The position numbers and the translations under genes were made by a program. Below, one piece after another: positions 26,729 through 35,997 of a stretch of 64,000 nt of DNA. The stretch is from NCBI GenBank assembly GCA_002392345.1, contig DGGU01000031.1, forward strand, positions 1 through 64,000, given 5' to 3'. The DNA is from Lachnospiraceae bacterium UBA3866 (GTDB lineage Bacteria; Bacillota; Clostridia; Lachnospirales; Lachnospiraceae). The notes under the pieces are model-generated. The model did no database searches, was not told the DNA's origin, and saw nothing but the letters and a program-made list of their open reading frames with translations. The stretch's first letter is position 1. Each line of letters starts with the position of its first letter.

Positions 26729-28063
26729 CTATGTATTTCTATGATTAAGCCATATATAATACTTTGATTTGTTTTCTTGCTTGGCGGTATTCAGCTTATC
26801 TTCCATTCTTGTGATAACTTCACTCTTCTTCTCTTTTATATCACCTGCTTTAGTTAAAGCTATCTTAGTAAATGTAGGTCCTATCAATTCATAAATCAAC
26901 ACTCCAAAAAGAGTTATATTTCTGATCATAGTGCCTTCTCTTCCAAGAGAAGATGCAACTATGGCACTCATGCCAAGAGCAACGCCCGCTTGGGGAAGAA
27001 GAGTTATACCAAGATACTTTTTAACCACCTCGCTACTATGTGCTATCGTGGCACTAATTCTTGCACCAAGATATTTTCCTACACTTCTTGATAATACATA
27101 TATGATGCCAATTGACACTATAATTGGATTTTTAAATATTCCAAGATTGAGTTCTGCTCCACTTAGCACAAAAAACAAAACTAAAATCGGCTGCGACCAT
27201 TTGTTGGCTCGCTCCATAAGATCATCTGAAAGTGGACAGATGTTACAAAACACTGTTCCCAGCATCATGCACACTAGAAGCGGTGAAAAAGATCCTGCGA
27301 ATGCGCCAAATTTAAAACTTAATTTTGCTATTGCCACCGTAAGAACAATCGATGCTATAATTAATATAAGTCTATTGGAATTAGAATGAAATCTACTTTC
27401 AAGATAAGTAAGTATCACTGCAACTATACTTCCAAGAAGTAGAGACATGATTATCTCTATAATAGGTTCTACTATAAGATTAAGGATATATACATTTCCA
27501 CTTATTAGTCCGCTAGCAACTCCATAAGAACAAGCAAAAACCACAAGTCCAACCGCATCATCAAGTGCTACTACGGGCAAAAGTATATCAGTAACAGGAC
27601 CTTTTGCCTTATATTGTTTTATAACCATAAGTGTAGCCGCTGGAGCAGTTGCTGATGCAATAGCACCTAAAGATATAGCCATAGGAATTGTCACAACTTC
27701 AGGCATAACTTTATGCATACATATAAGTGTTATATCTACGATGATGGCTGTGATAACAGCCTGAAGGACGCCTATAATAAGTGCTTGCTTTCCTATATGT
27801 TGCAAGTCCTTTAATTTAAATTCATTTCCAATAGCAAATGCTATAAACCCAAGTGCCACATCTGAAATTATAGAAAGTGACTCTACTTCATCATAGTTCA
27901 CAAAACCTATGCCGTCTATTCCAAGTCTTCCAAGTATAGATGGTCCTATTATAACTCCTACTATAAGATATGCTGTGACATCTGGTAATTTAAAAAGATT
28001 GGTTACACGAGTCATTAAAAGCCCCGCAAAGAGGGCCCAAGTTATCAATAATAAATTTAACAT
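26729..28063 (-). CDS. CPA2-type cation:proton antiporter
   Basis: A 444-aa membrane protein with about 12 hydrophobic segments, of the Na+/H+ exchanger (KefB/NapA-like, CPA2) family. The conserved helices show VTAYLIVGVIIGPSILG, AIASATAPAATLMVIKQY and the ion-binding-type acidic residues in VVALDDAVGLVVF. No C-terminal TrkA-N domain is present, only a short charged tail. ATG 28063 is chosen because of SD GAAGGA and because the longer frame overlaps the upstream gene. It probably serves Na+ or K+/H+ homeostasis. Confidence 0.88.
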   Translation of the reverse strand: MLNLLLITWALFAGLLMTRVTNLFKLPDVTAYLIVGVIIGPSILGRLGIDGIGFVNYDEVESLSIISDVALGFIAFAIGNEFKLKDLQHIGKQALIIGVLQAVITAIIVDITLICMHKVMPEVVTIPMAISLGAIASATAPAATLMVIKQYKAKGPVTDILLPVVALDDAVGLVVFACSYGVASGLISGNVYILNLIVEPIIEIIMSLLLGSIVAVILTYLESRFHSNSNRLILIIASIVLTVAIAKLSFKFGAFAGSFSPLLVCMMLGTVFCNICPLSDDLMERANKWSQPILVLFFVLSGAELNLGIFKNPIIVSIGIIYVLSRSVGKYLGARISATIAHSSEVVKKYLGITLLPQAGVALGMSAIVASSLGREGTMIRNITLFGVLIYELIGPTFTKIALTKAGDIKEKKSEVITRMEDKLNTAKQENKSKYYIWLNHRNT

Positions 28064-28076
28064 ATATTCCTTCTTT

Positions 28077-28775
28077 TTAGTTAATCTGAATAATCTGTCC
28101 TGTCGTTGAGTCGTATTCAAAAACTCTTACATCAGAGCTATTATTAATCTTTCTCCATCTAAATCTATTGGATGCTACATCTATAGTTAGCCTAAACTCT
28201 AAATTGCCATTTATTGCATTTTGCTTTTTAAGGTCACAATTTACGAGCATCACTATCTCATAAGGTGTCTCACTCTCAATACTTGCAAAATTTAAAAAAT
28301 AATCTTGAACATTGTTTTGGTTGAGAACATTGCTATTGCACCAATTTGATATAGAAACATAGGCATTGTATATAAGCAAGTTTGCCATATATGTTGGATA
28401 AGGATAATTTCCATTTAAAACAGGAACTCTACTTACATTTGGCTCACCATTATAAGTATTATATGCTGGCCTATCATACCCTATTAAATAATAATAAGCA
28501 TCTGCAGGAACTAAGTAATTCGCATTTCCTATATTATAATTTGGATAATAATTATATTGGCCATTGTACTGATTATTATACTGATTGTTATATTGAGCAC
28601 CATATTGATAGTTATACTGATAAGCATAAGGATTATAATATTGATTGGCACTTGGTCCATAATAATAATCAGCATGTGGTGCTATAATATACGAGCTTGC
28701 AAATACATTAAAAGACATAATTATCATTACTATCAAACTAATAATTACTCTTATTTTCATTTTGACTCTTTTCAT
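28077..28775 (-). CDS. Secreted Tyr/Asn/Gln-rich protein
   Basis: A 232-aa exported protein. After a signal peptide ending at VFASS comes a low-complexity block (residues about 40-90) built of Y, N, Q and G in short repeats such as QYNNQYN and QYNYQYG. A globular C-terminal region of about 140 aa with no recognised family follows. The repeat is prion-like or amyloid-like in composition, suggesting surface adhesion, spore-coat or matrix roles, but this is inference. SD GAGGAG supports ATG 28775. Its stop lies 13 bp before the antiporter start. Confidence 0.75.
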   Translation of the reverse strand: MKRVKMKIRVIISLIVMIIMSFNVFASSYIIAPHADYYYGPSANQYYNPYAYQYNYQYGAQYNNQYNNQYNGQYNYYPNYNIGNANYLVPADAYYYLIGYDRPAYNTYNGEPNVSRVPVLNGNYPYPTYMANLLIYNAYVSISNWCNSNVLNQNNVQDYFLNFASIESETPYEIVMLVNCDLKKQNAINGNLEFRLTIDVASNRFRWRKINNSSDVRVFEYDSTTGQIIQIN

Positions 28776-28822
28776 TTGCTTACTCCTCATATAACATCTT
28801 CTATATAAAGAACTATCATCAC

Positions 28823-30343
28823 TTATATAAGCTCTTTTCCCGTCATCTCAGGTGGTTTGTCTATCCCCATAAGTTTAAGTATGGTTGGTGCTACATCACA
28901 AAGTCTTCCACCTTCTTTAAGTTTATATCCTTCTTTGGTTACAAGGCAGAATGGCACAGGGTTACTGGTATGCGCTGTATAAGGGTTGCCATTTTCATCT
29001 TTCATAAGTTCGGCATTGCCATGGTCCGCAATGATAAAAAGGTTTCCTTTCTTCTCTACGACCTTATCATACACTTTTCCTACGCACTCATCTACTGTCT
29101 CTATAGCTTTAATCGCTGCAGAAAGAACTCCTGTATGTCCAACCATATCAGGGTTTGCAAAATTAACAACTATAAGATCATACTTTCCTTCATCTATGGC
29201 TTTGACTACATTTTCACAAACCTTATATGCTGACATCTCTGGTTTTAGATCATAAGTAGGTACTTCTTTTGGAGATGGCACGAGTATCCTCTCTTCATTT
29301 TTACAAGGCTCTTCTACTCCGCCATTAAAGAAGAATGTAACATGTGCATACTTTTCTGTCTCAGCAGTTCTAAGCTGAGTTAAGCCGAGGTTGCCCAAAA
29401 CCTCACCAAGATGATTTTTTATCTTCTTTTCTTCAAATGCTACAAGTTTTCCTTTGATAGTAGGATCGTATTCTGTCATACTTACATATATAAGATCCTT
29501 TATCTTTTCTCTTTCAAAAAAAGTAAAATCATCATCGCAAAATGCATGAGTAAGTTCCCTTGCCCTATCTGGTCTAAAGTTAAAAAAGATTAAGCTGTCA
29601 CCATCTTTAATTTTGGCGTTGCCATCATCACCAACGACACAAGGCTTTACAAATTCGTCCGTCTCATTTTTTGCATAATAACCTTTGATGGCTTCGTCTG
29701 CTTCATTATATTTATTACCTTCCCTCTTTGTAAGAAGGTCATAGGCTAGTTTTACTCTATCATAATTCTTATCTCGATCCATAGCATAATATCTGCCACA
29801 TACTGATGCAATTTTACCAACGCCTATCTCTTTAATCTTAGATTCAAGTTCTGCAAGATAATTTACTCCTGACTTTGGAGGGGTGTCTCTGCCGTCTAAA
29901 AAGCAGTGCACATATACTTTTTTTATACCATTTCTCTTTGCAAGCTCAAGCAATGCATAAAGGTGTGAATTATGAGTGTGAACGCCTCCATCAGAAAGAA
30001 GTCCCATAATGTGAAATGATGAATCATGTTCTTTACAATGATTTACAGCTTTAAGCAAAGCCTCATTAGTAAAAAAATCTCCATCTTCTATGGCCTTCGC
30101 AATCCTTGTAAGGTCTTGGTATACGATGCGACCTGCTCCTATGTTAAGGTGACCCACTTCGGAATTTCCCATCTGGCCTTCTGGAAGACCGACATAAGTT
30201 CCTGAAGCAAAACCTTCTACCATATGGTGCTTCTCAAATATCTTATCAAGATTTGGTTTAGATGCTAGTGCTATGGCGTTGTTGTCTTTTTCATCTCTTA
30301 GTCCAAAACCGTCCATTATGCACAAGACTGTTGTTTTTTTCAT
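28823..30343 (-). CDS. gpmI: 2,3-bisphosphoglycerate-independent phosphoglycerate mutase
   Basis: A 506-aa glycolytic enzyme interconverting 3- and 2-phosphoglycerate with Mn2+. The alkaline-phosphatase-like core is seen as CIMDGFGLRDEKDNNAI with the metal Asp, the catalytic serine in GQMGNSEVGHLNIGAGR, and metal ligands in VNFANPDMVGHTGV and IADHGNAE. Length is normal. SD AAGGAG lies between the ATG and a degenerate GC-rich repeat. With fba nearby it makes a loose cluster of glycolysis genes. Confidence 0.97.
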   Translation of the reverse strand: MKKTTVLCIMDGFGLRDEKDNNAIALASKPNLDKIFEKHHMVEGFASGTYVGLPEGQMGNSEVGHLNIGAGRIVYQDLTRIAKAIEDGDFFTNEALLKAVNHCKEHDSSFHIMGLLSDGGVHTHNSHLYALLELAKRNGIKKVYVHCFLDGRDTPPKSGVNYLAELESKIKEIGVGKIASVCGRYYAMDRDKNYDRVKLAYDLLTKREGNKYNEADEAIKGYYAKNETDEFVKPCVVGDDGNAKIKDGDSLIFFNFRPDRARELTHAFCDDDFTFFEREKIKDLIYVSMTEYDPTIKGKLVAFEEKKIKNHLGEVLGNLGLTQLRTAETEKYAHVTFFFNGGVEEPCKNEERILVPSPKEVPTYDLKPEMSAYKVCENVVKAIDEGKYDLIVVNFANPDMVGHTGVLSAAIKAIETVDECVGKVYDKVVEKKGNLFIIADHGNAELMKDENGNPYTAHTSNPVPFCLVTKEGYKLKEGGRLCDVAPTILKLMGIDKPPEMTGKELI

Positions 30344-30356
30344 TTATTTACTCCTT

Positions 30357-30388
30357 TGGGCTCGCATAGCTCGCCCATACGTACGACA
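30357..30388 (-). repeat. GC-rich intergenic repeat, degenerate copy E
   Basis: About 30 GC-rich bp on the minus strand (GGGCGAGCTATGCGAGCCC) resemble the shortened repeat type at 24318-24349, again just upstream of a minus-strand start, here gpmI. The match is weak and is classed with the family mainly by position and the GGGCGAGC core. Confidence 0.5.
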
Positions 30389-30437
30389 GATAAAATCCAT
30401 CATTATAGTTGTAAGTTCGTAGCATTAAGTCCCTAAA

Positions 30438-31217
30438 TTAAAGTTTCGTTTTTGTTTCGTCAATAATATAGATAGGATTATCATCCGTCGCTTTATATTT
30501 GTCTCTTAAAAATTTATTTCTTGAAAGTTCTGATATTATGGCAAGCTTTGTGAGTTTAAAAAAATTGTATCGTGATACTCCACTGTTTCTTGCCGCATTT
30601 TCATAGTTTACTATCGCTATGTTTTTTGCTTCATGCTGCACAAAACTTCTAACAAATCTAAGTCTTGTCTTATACTTTTCACTGATTGTTTTTGCCAGGT
30701 TTTTGTCTACTGCAAAAAAATCAGATACATCTCTCTCGTTTTTATTTCTCAAAACAATACTTGAAAAAAGATAATAGGATTTTGAGAAAAACTTTTTTAC
30801 TAGGCTTGCGCCTTCATATTTCACTCGTCTAAGCAGCACACAGTCCGCACCTTCTTCAAACTCCTTCACGATCTCCGGGATCTTAGCTGGTGGGTTTTGA
30901 AGGTCCACATCCATGAATATAAGATAATCAGCCTTTGAATTATCAAAACCTGCACACATAGCTGCTTCGTGACCAAAATTATGGACAAAACTTATTATAG
31001 ATACTTTTACTTCATTATTTTCTTTCTGATTTTTCTCAATATTATTTCTAAGTTCTACTACTTTTTCATAAGTCTTATCTGTACTTCCATCATCTATATA
31101 TAATATGTTATATTCATGCTTGTCATCACTTAGATATTTTTTTGCCTCATCAAAAAACGGAAGAACGTTGTCTTCCTCATTATAACATGATGCAATTATA
31201 TCTACTTTTTTCTTCAT
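30438..31217 (-). CDS. Family 2 glycosyltransferase (DPM1/GtrB-like)
   Basis: A 259-aa GT-A fold glycosyltransferase like those that charge polyprenyl phosphate. The N-terminus VDIIASCYNEEDNVLPFF, the nucleotide motif YIDDGSTDKT, the DxD block FMDVDLQNPP and the RFVRSFVQ membrane-proximal helix are present. Homologues of about 310 aa carry two C-terminal membrane helices, which are missing here: the protein ends after residues homologous to the catalytic domain. It overlaps rfbH by 4 nt, so it likely handles the deoxysugar or another cell-surface sugar in the same pathway. Confidence 0.85.
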   Translation of the reverse strand: MKKKVDIIASCYNEEDNVLPFFDEAKKYLSDDKHEYNILYIDDGSTDKTYEKVVELRNNIEKNQKENNEVKVSIISFVHNFGHEAAMCAGFDNSKADYLIFMDVDLQNPPAKIPEIVKEFEEGADCVLLRRVKYEGASLVKKFFSKSYYLFSSIVLRNKNERDVSDFFAVDKNLAKTISEKYKTRLRFVRSFVQHEAKNIAIVNYENAARNSGVSRYNFFKLTKLAIISELSRNKFLRDKYKATDDNPIYIIDETKTKL

Positions 31218-32563
31218 ATATTGGCTGCTTCCGCTACAACCCTTGCCATATACTTTAAGCGAGCTTCGTCAAGGCCGGGATATACTCCGAGTAAAAATGT
31301 GTCGTTCATAATCTTGTCAGTGTTTTTTAAATCACCAATTACACGATATTTGTTTTTGTCATCTCTTATATCATCAAAGCAAGGCTGCTTAATTATGTTT
31401 CCCGCGAAAAGCATACGGGTCTGAATGTTTTTGCTTTCTATATAACGGACAACTTTTTCTCTTGTGAGACCTTTCTCTTTTGCTTTATCATTTAACGTAA
31501 GTATAAATGCAAACCAAGAAGGCTTCGTATCCTTTGTCGCCTTTGGCAAGATAAAATATTCATCCATGCCTGCATCTTCAAGTAACTTATACAGATAATC
31601 GAAATTCTTTCTTCTTTTATCTACAAAAGAAGCTATCTTATCAAGTTGCGCTACACCAATCGCTGCTTGTAAATCTGTAGCTTTTAAGTTATATCCAAAA
31701 TGACTATACACATACTTATGGTCATACCCTTTTGGAAGTTCGCCATAAGTACCATCATATCTATGGTTGCAGGTATTATCTACTCCGCTTGGACACACAC
31801 AATCTCTTCCCCAATCACGAAGCGAATTGATGATTTTATGAAGAAGTGGATCTTCTGTGTATACAGCTCCTCCTTCTCCTGTGGTCATATGATGTGGTGG
31901 GTAAAATGAAGATGTACCTATATGACCAATGGTTCCGGTCTTCTTATATTCATTTCCAATCTTTGCTTCTGTCCCTAGTGCATCACAGTTATCTTCTACA
32001 AGCCAAAGGTTATACTTATCACAAAACTCTTTTACTTTTGCTATGTCAAATGCATTGCCAAGAGTGTGTGCCACAAAAACTGCTTTTGTCTTCTCTGTCC
32101 TTGCCTTCTCAAGATCTTCTACTTTAATATTATAAGTAGGTATATCCATATCAAGAAATACAGGGACTGCACCAAATTGTATTATAGGAGAAATCGTTGT
32201 TGGAAAGCCACAGGCAACTGTTATAACTTCATCGCCCTTTCTTATCCTTCTCTCTTTAAGTAGTGGTGATGTGAGCGCTTCAAATGCAATGAGATTGGCC
32301 GAAGAACCAGAGTTCACATATGATACATATTTTACTCCCAAGTATTTTGCAAGGCCCTTCTCAAATTCATCGTAAAAATGTCCTTGTGTCAACCAAAACT
32401 CAAGTGCAGAATCAACGAGGTTTACAACTTCCTCTTCATCAAAAACTTTGGCGCTGTATGGAATACGGTCGCCATCCTTATAATCTTTGGGTTCTATGTT
32501 GGATAGCTTCTCTTGTGCATATTTACGGACTAATTTTAATATCTTTTCTTTCTCTTCATTCAT
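31214..32563 (-). CDS. rfbH: RfbH-type CDP-6-deoxy-hexulose 3-dehydrase (E1)
   Basis: A 449-aa DegT/DnrJ/EryC1-fold enzyme of 3,6-dideoxyhexose synthesis. The usual PLP lysine is replaced by histidine in SFYPPHHMTTGEGG, the hallmark of E1 dehydrases, which use PMP. A C-x-C-x7-C [2Fe-2S] pattern is seen in RDCVCPSGVDNTCNH, with the fourth ligand earlier in EDNCDALG. ATG 32563 is chosen: the upstream 16 codons of the open frame fall in a GC-rich repeat, and the SD CGAGGAAG is formed at its border. It works with an E3 reductase elsewhere to modify a cell-surface glycan. Confidence 0.92.
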   Translation of the reverse strand: MNEEKEKILKLVRKYAQEKLSNIEPKDYKDGDRIPYSAKVFDEEEVVNLVDSALEFWLTQGHFYDEFEKGLAKYLGVKYVSYVNSGSSANLIAFEALTSPLLKERRIRKGDEVITVACGFPTTISPIIQFGAVPVFLDMDIPTYNIKVEDLEKARTEKTKAVFVAHTLGNAFDIAKVKEFCDKYNLWLVEDNCDALGTEAKIGNEYKKTGTIGHIGTSSFYPPHHMTTGEGGAVYTEDPLLHKIINSLRDWGRDCVCPSGVDNTCNHRYDGTYGELPKGYDHKYVYSHFGYNLKATDLQAAIGVAQLDKIASFVDKRRKNFDYLYKLLEDAGMDEYFILPKATKDTKPSWFAFILTLNDKAKEKGLTREKVVRYIESKNIQTRMLFAGNIIKQPCFDDIRDDKNKYRVIGDLKNTDKIMNDTFLLGVYPGLDEARLKYMARVVAEAANI

Positions 32564-32577
32564 CTTTTTAATTCTTC

Positions 32578-32678
32578 CTCGGGTGCCCCAAAGACACTTC
32601 CTCGCATTCACTCGATGGTCAAGATTAAGAGCTAAACTCGCTCATGAACGCTCAGGCGCTCCTGTGCTCGCTCTTACA
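32578..32678 (-). repeat. GC-rich intergenic repeat, full-length copy B
   Basis: About 101 bp aligning end to end with 10036-10139; shared words include CACTTCCTC, CATTCACTCGATGGTC, AACTCG and TCATGAACGCTC (plus-strand reading). It fills the interval between fba and rfbH and ends at the rfbH Shine-Dalgarno. Differences from copy A are scattered substitutions and one or two indels, so this is an old, diverging family. Confidence 0.85.
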
Positions 32679-33614
32679 TTAAATCTTATTGTCGCTCCCT
32701 AGTACATCTTTTATTTTATGTGCTACCATAGCTTTAACTGCTGCACGAGCAGGCTTTAAATATTGTCTTGGGTCAAAATGATCTGGATGCTCTGCAAAAT
32801 ATTTTCTTATGTTGCCTGTCATAGCAAGTCTTATATCACTATCGATATTAATCTTGCACACAGAAAGTTCTGCTGCATGACGAAGTTGATCCTCTGGAAC
32901 TCCTATGGCATCTGGCATATGTCCGCCATACTTATTAACCATGTCTACAAATTCTTTTGGTACACTTGATGATCCATGAAGAACTATAGGGAAACCTGGT
33001 ATTCTTCTTGAAACTTCTTCAAGTATGTCAAAACGAAGTTGTGGTTTTGTACCTGGTTTAAACTTGTACGCTCCATGTGATGTGCCTATGGCTATAGCAA
33101 GTGAATCGCAATTGGTTTTACTTACAAATTCTTCTACTGTACTTGGATCTGTATAACTTTGTTTTCCTTCTTCAACTTTTACTTCGTCTTCTATGCCGGC
33201 AAGCGTTCCAAGTTCAGCTTCAACTACAGCACCTCTCTCATGTGCATACTCAACTACTTTTTTAGTCACCTCAACGTTTTCTTCAAAACTCTTAGATGAC
33301 AGATCTATCATAACCGAAGTAAAACCGCCATCTATACATGATTTACAAAGATCAAAACTATCTCCGTGGTCAAGGTGTAAAACTATAGGAATCTCTGGAT
33401 AGAGTTTTACAGCCGCCTCTACAAGTTTCACTAAATATGTATGATTGGCATACTCACGAGCACCTTTTGACACTTGAAGAATTACAGGACTTTTTAATTC
33501 TGCTGCAGCTTCTGTGATACCTTGTATAATCTCCATATTGTTGACATTAAAAGCCCCTATGGCATATCCACCATCATATGCTTTTTTAAACATTTCTTTA
33601 GAAGTTACTAACAT
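32679..33614 (-). CDS. fba: Class II fructose-bisphosphate aldolase
   Basis: A 311-aa zinc-dependent TIM-barrel aldolase splitting fructose 1,6-bisphosphate. Signatures are GAFNVNNMEIIQGI, the zinc-histidine block PIVLHLDHGDSFDLCKSCI, AELGTLAGIEDEV, GTSHGAYKF and PIVLHGSSSVP. The C-terminal GNIRKYFAEHPDHFDPRQYL is typical of the Firmicutes subclass. It is transcribed leftward from a gene-free promoter region shared with the divergent liv operon. Confidence 0.97.
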   Translation of the reverse strand: MLVTSKEMFKKAYDGGYAIGAFNVNNMEIIQGITEAAAELKSPVILQVSKGAREYANHTYLVKLVEAAVKLYPEIPIVLHLDHGDSFDLCKSCIDGGFTSVMIDLSSKSFEENVEVTKKVVEYAHERGAVVEAELGTLAGIEDEVKVEEGKQSYTDPSTVEEFVSKTNCDSLAIAIGTSHGAYKFKPGTKPQLRFDILEEVSRRIPGFPIVLHGSSSVPKEFVDMVNKYGGHMPDAIGVPEDQLRHAAELSVCKINIDSDIRLAMTGNIRKYFAEHPDHFDPRQYLKPARAAVKAMVAHKIKDVLGSDNKI

Positions 33615-33719
33615 GCCTTTACCTCCTACTTAAAAATAATATATACTTTCCGGTTTTTTGTTATCAACTAGATATTATACCAAGTTTTTCGCTTATTTAC
33701 AATGAATCTAAAGTTTTGC

Positions 33720-33769
33720 TATAACTTTAAGTTATACCTATATAATAAATCTTGAATTTAAGTTATAAC
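33720..33769. promoter_or_regulatory. Putative operator upstream of liv
   Basis: A 17-bp palindrome TATAACTT-T-AAGTTATA (33720-33736) and a second half-site-like copy AATTTAAGTTATAAC (33755-33769) adjoin the liv promoter. The spacing and symmetry suggest a dimeric regulator for liv, fba or both; no regulator gene is adjacent. Confidence 0.45.
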
Positions 33770-33773
33770 GCTA

Positions 33774-33833
33774 TTGTAAATATTTCGCAAATTTAGTATA
33801 TTTATAACACACTCGAAAGACAATCGAGTGTGT
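33774..33833 (+). promoter_or_regulatory. liv promoter and 5' hairpin
   Basis: TTGTAA (33774-33779), a 17-nt spacer and TATATT (33797-33802), then a perfect 10-bp hairpin ACACACTCGA/TCGAGTGTGT at 33807-33833 with a 7-nt loop. The hairpin would be at or near the 5' end of the mRNA; no U-run follows, so it is more likely a stabilising or regulatory stem than a terminator. Confidence 0.5.
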
Positions 33834-33898
33834 ATTTATCTTTGCACTTAATTCTTGCTTTTAATTAAGAATGCAAAACACTTAGGAGGATATATATT

Positions 33899-35107
33899 AT
33901 GAAAAAACTTTTATCTTTACTCATTGCTATGACTCTTGTTTTCTCACTCGTAGCTTGTGGCAATAGCAATGCAACTTCTCAAGCGCCAGCAGAAACTGCT
34001 GCCGAAGCAGAAGCTCCCACTGATGCTCCAGCCCCATCTGATGCAACTTTCAAAATTGGAGGTATCGGTCCTATCACTGGTGGTGCTGCTGTATACGGAC
34101 AAGCTGTTAAGAATGCTATTGAGATCGCTGTAGATGAAATTAACGCTGCTGGTGGATTCAATGGTTATCAAGTAGAATTCCGTTTTGAAGATGATGAGCA
34201 CGATGCAGAGAAATCTGTTAATGCTTATAACTCTCTTAAAGACTGGGGTATGCAGATGCTTATAGGAACAGTAACATCTTCACCTTGTATCGCAGTTTCT
34301 GATAAGACCCATGCTGATAATATGTTCCAGATCACTCCATCTGGTTCTGCTGTAGACTGTGTTGCTAATGATAATGTATTTAGAATGTGTTTCTCTGACC
34401 CAGACCAAGGTATTGCTTCTGCCCAATATATAAATGATCACAACCTTGCTAAAAAAGTTGGTATCATCTATGATTCTTCAGATGTATACTCAACTGGTAT
34501 ATATGAGAAATTTATTCAAGAATCTGCTGGAAAGAATTATGAGGTAGTTGCTGAAGAGCAATTCACTGCTGACTCTAAGACTGATTTCACAACTCAACTT
34601 ACTAAGCTTAAAGCCGCTGATGCTGACCTCGTATTTTTACCTTTCTACTATACTGAGGCTGCTCTTGTACTTAACCAAGCAAAACAGATGGGCTATGCTC
34701 CTACATTCTTTGGTTGTGATGGTATGGATGGTATCCTTACTCTTGAGAACTTTGATAAATCTCTTGCAGAAGGACTTATGCTTCTTACTCCATTCTCAGC
34801 AGATGCTACAGATACTTTAACTGTTAATTTTGTAAATGAATACCAAAAGAAATTTGGTGAGATACCTAACCAATTCGCTGCTGATGGATATGATTGTGTA
34901 TACACACTCAAGCTCATCACTGAGCAAGTAAATGCTGATCCTGCTATGTCAGTTAGCGACCTTTGCAATTCATTTAAGAATGCTATGACTACAATTAGAC
35001 AATCAGGTCTTACTGGTGATAGCATAACTTGGAAAGCTAATGGCGAGCCTAACAAGACTCCTAAGGCTGTTGTTATCCAAAACGGGGCTTATGTTTTAGC
35101 AGAATAA
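33899..35107 (+). CDS. livJ: Branched-chain amino-acid ABC transporter substrate-binding lipoprotein
   Basis: A 402-aa periplasmic-binding-fold protein of the Leu/Ile/Val-binding family. The lipoprotein signal ends in the lipobox LVAC at about residue 20, followed by an Ala/Pro/Glu-rich linker. The mature domain starts at about residue 50 with FKIGGIGPITGGAAVYGQAV, the standard entry of this class, and shows KVGIIYDSSDVYSTG. SD AGGAGG lies before the ATG. First gene of a five-gene importer operon; the ligand could be Leu/Ile/Val or another aliphatic amino acid. Confidence 0.94.
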   Translation: MKKLLSLLIAMTLVFSLVACGNSNATSQAPAETAAEAEAPTDAPAPSDATFKIGGIGPITGGAAVYGQAVKNAIEIAVDEINAAGGFNGYQVEFRFEDDEHDAEKSVNAYNSLKDWGMQMLIGTVTSSPCIAVSDKTHADNMFQITPSGSAVDCVANDNVFRMCFSDPDQGIASAQYINDHNLAKKVGIIYDSSDVYSTGIYEKFIQESAGKNYEVVAEEQFTADSKTDFTTQLTKLKAADADLVFLPFYYTEAALVLNQAKQMGYAPTFFGCDGMDGILTLENFDKSLAEGLMLLTPFSADATDTLTVNFVNEYQKKFGEIPNQFAADGYDCVYTLKLITEQVNADPAMSVSDLCNSFKNAMTTIRQSGLTGDSITWKANGEPNKTPKAVVIQNGAYVLAE

Positions 35108-35110
35108 TTT

Positions 35111-35992
35111 ATGGATTTTTTTACTTATTTAGTAAGCGGGCTTAGTCTCGGATCTATATATGCAATAATAGCACTTGGCTATACCATGGTTTATGGTATA
35201 GCCAAGATGCTTAATTTTGCACATGGTGATGTACTCATGATAGGTGCGTACATCTCTTTTGTTTTTATGAATCAGCTTGGTGTAGACCCTGCATTGAGTG
35301 TGCTTCTTGCATGTATATCTTGTACAGTCATCGGTATTACTATAGAAAGGATTGCTTATAAACCTCTTCGTGGTGCCAATTCTCTTGCTGTTCTTATCAC
35401 TGCTATCGGTGTATCTTATTTTCTACAAAACATTGCACTCCTTGTATATGGGGCTAATCCAAAAAGCTATAAAAGTGTGGTATCTATACCTCCACTTCAT
35501 CTTTTTAATGGTGCTCTTAGCATCTCTGGTGAAAGTATAGTTACCATTCTTTTATGCATACTTATAATGATTGCACTTACTACTTTTATCAACAAAACTA
35601 AGATGGGGCAGGCAATGCTTGCTGTGTCTGAAGATAGGGGTGCGAGCACTCTTATGGGTATAAATGTCAACGGAACTATTGCGCTAACTTTTGCTATAGG
35701 ATCTTTTCTTGCTGCTATAGCAGGAGCGCTTCTATGTTCTGCTTACCCAACTCTTACTCCTACAACAGGTGCGATGCCTGGCATCAAAGCTTTCGTCGCT
35801 GCTGTCATAGGTGGTATCGGTTCCATACCTGGCGCTTTCATAGGAGGATTGATACTTGGTGTTCTTGAAAACTTATCCAAGGCTTACATCTCAGCTCAAT
35901 TATCTGACGCCATAGTTTTCTCTCTCCTTATAATCATGCTTCTTATAAAACCATCTGGCATACTTGGCAAAACCAATATAGAGAAAGTCTAA
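35111..35992 (+). CDS. livH: Branched-chain amino-acid ABC permease LivH
   Basis: A 293-aa inner-membrane permease with about eight hydrophobic helices. Typical LivH stretches are GLSLGSIYAIIALGYTMVYG, MLNFAHGDVLMIGAY and the cytoplasmic EAA-like SEDRGASTLMGINVN, with a GAMPGIKAFVAAVIGGIGS region near the C-terminus. It starts three bases after livJ and pairs with LivM to form the channel. Confidence 0.95.
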   Translation: MDFFTYLVSGLSLGSIYAIIALGYTMVYGIAKMLNFAHGDVLMIGAYISFVFMNQLGVDPALSVLLACISCTVIGITIERIAYKPLRGANSLAVLITAIGVSYFLQNIALLVYGANPKSYKSVVSIPPLHLFNGALSISGESIVTILLCILIMIALTTFINKTKMGQAMLAVSEDRGASTLMGINVNGTIALTFAIGSFLAAIAGALLCSAYPTLTPTTGAMPGIKAFVAAVIGGIGSIPGAFIGGLILGVLENLSKAYISAQLSDAIVFSLLIIMLLIKPSGILGKTNIEKV

Positions 35993-35997
35993 CATAA

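Noticed and set aside
33807..33833. T-box or amino-acid riboswitch before liv
   Set aside because: Only a simple 10-bp hairpin is present; no T-box core or specifier loop, and no terminator U-run.
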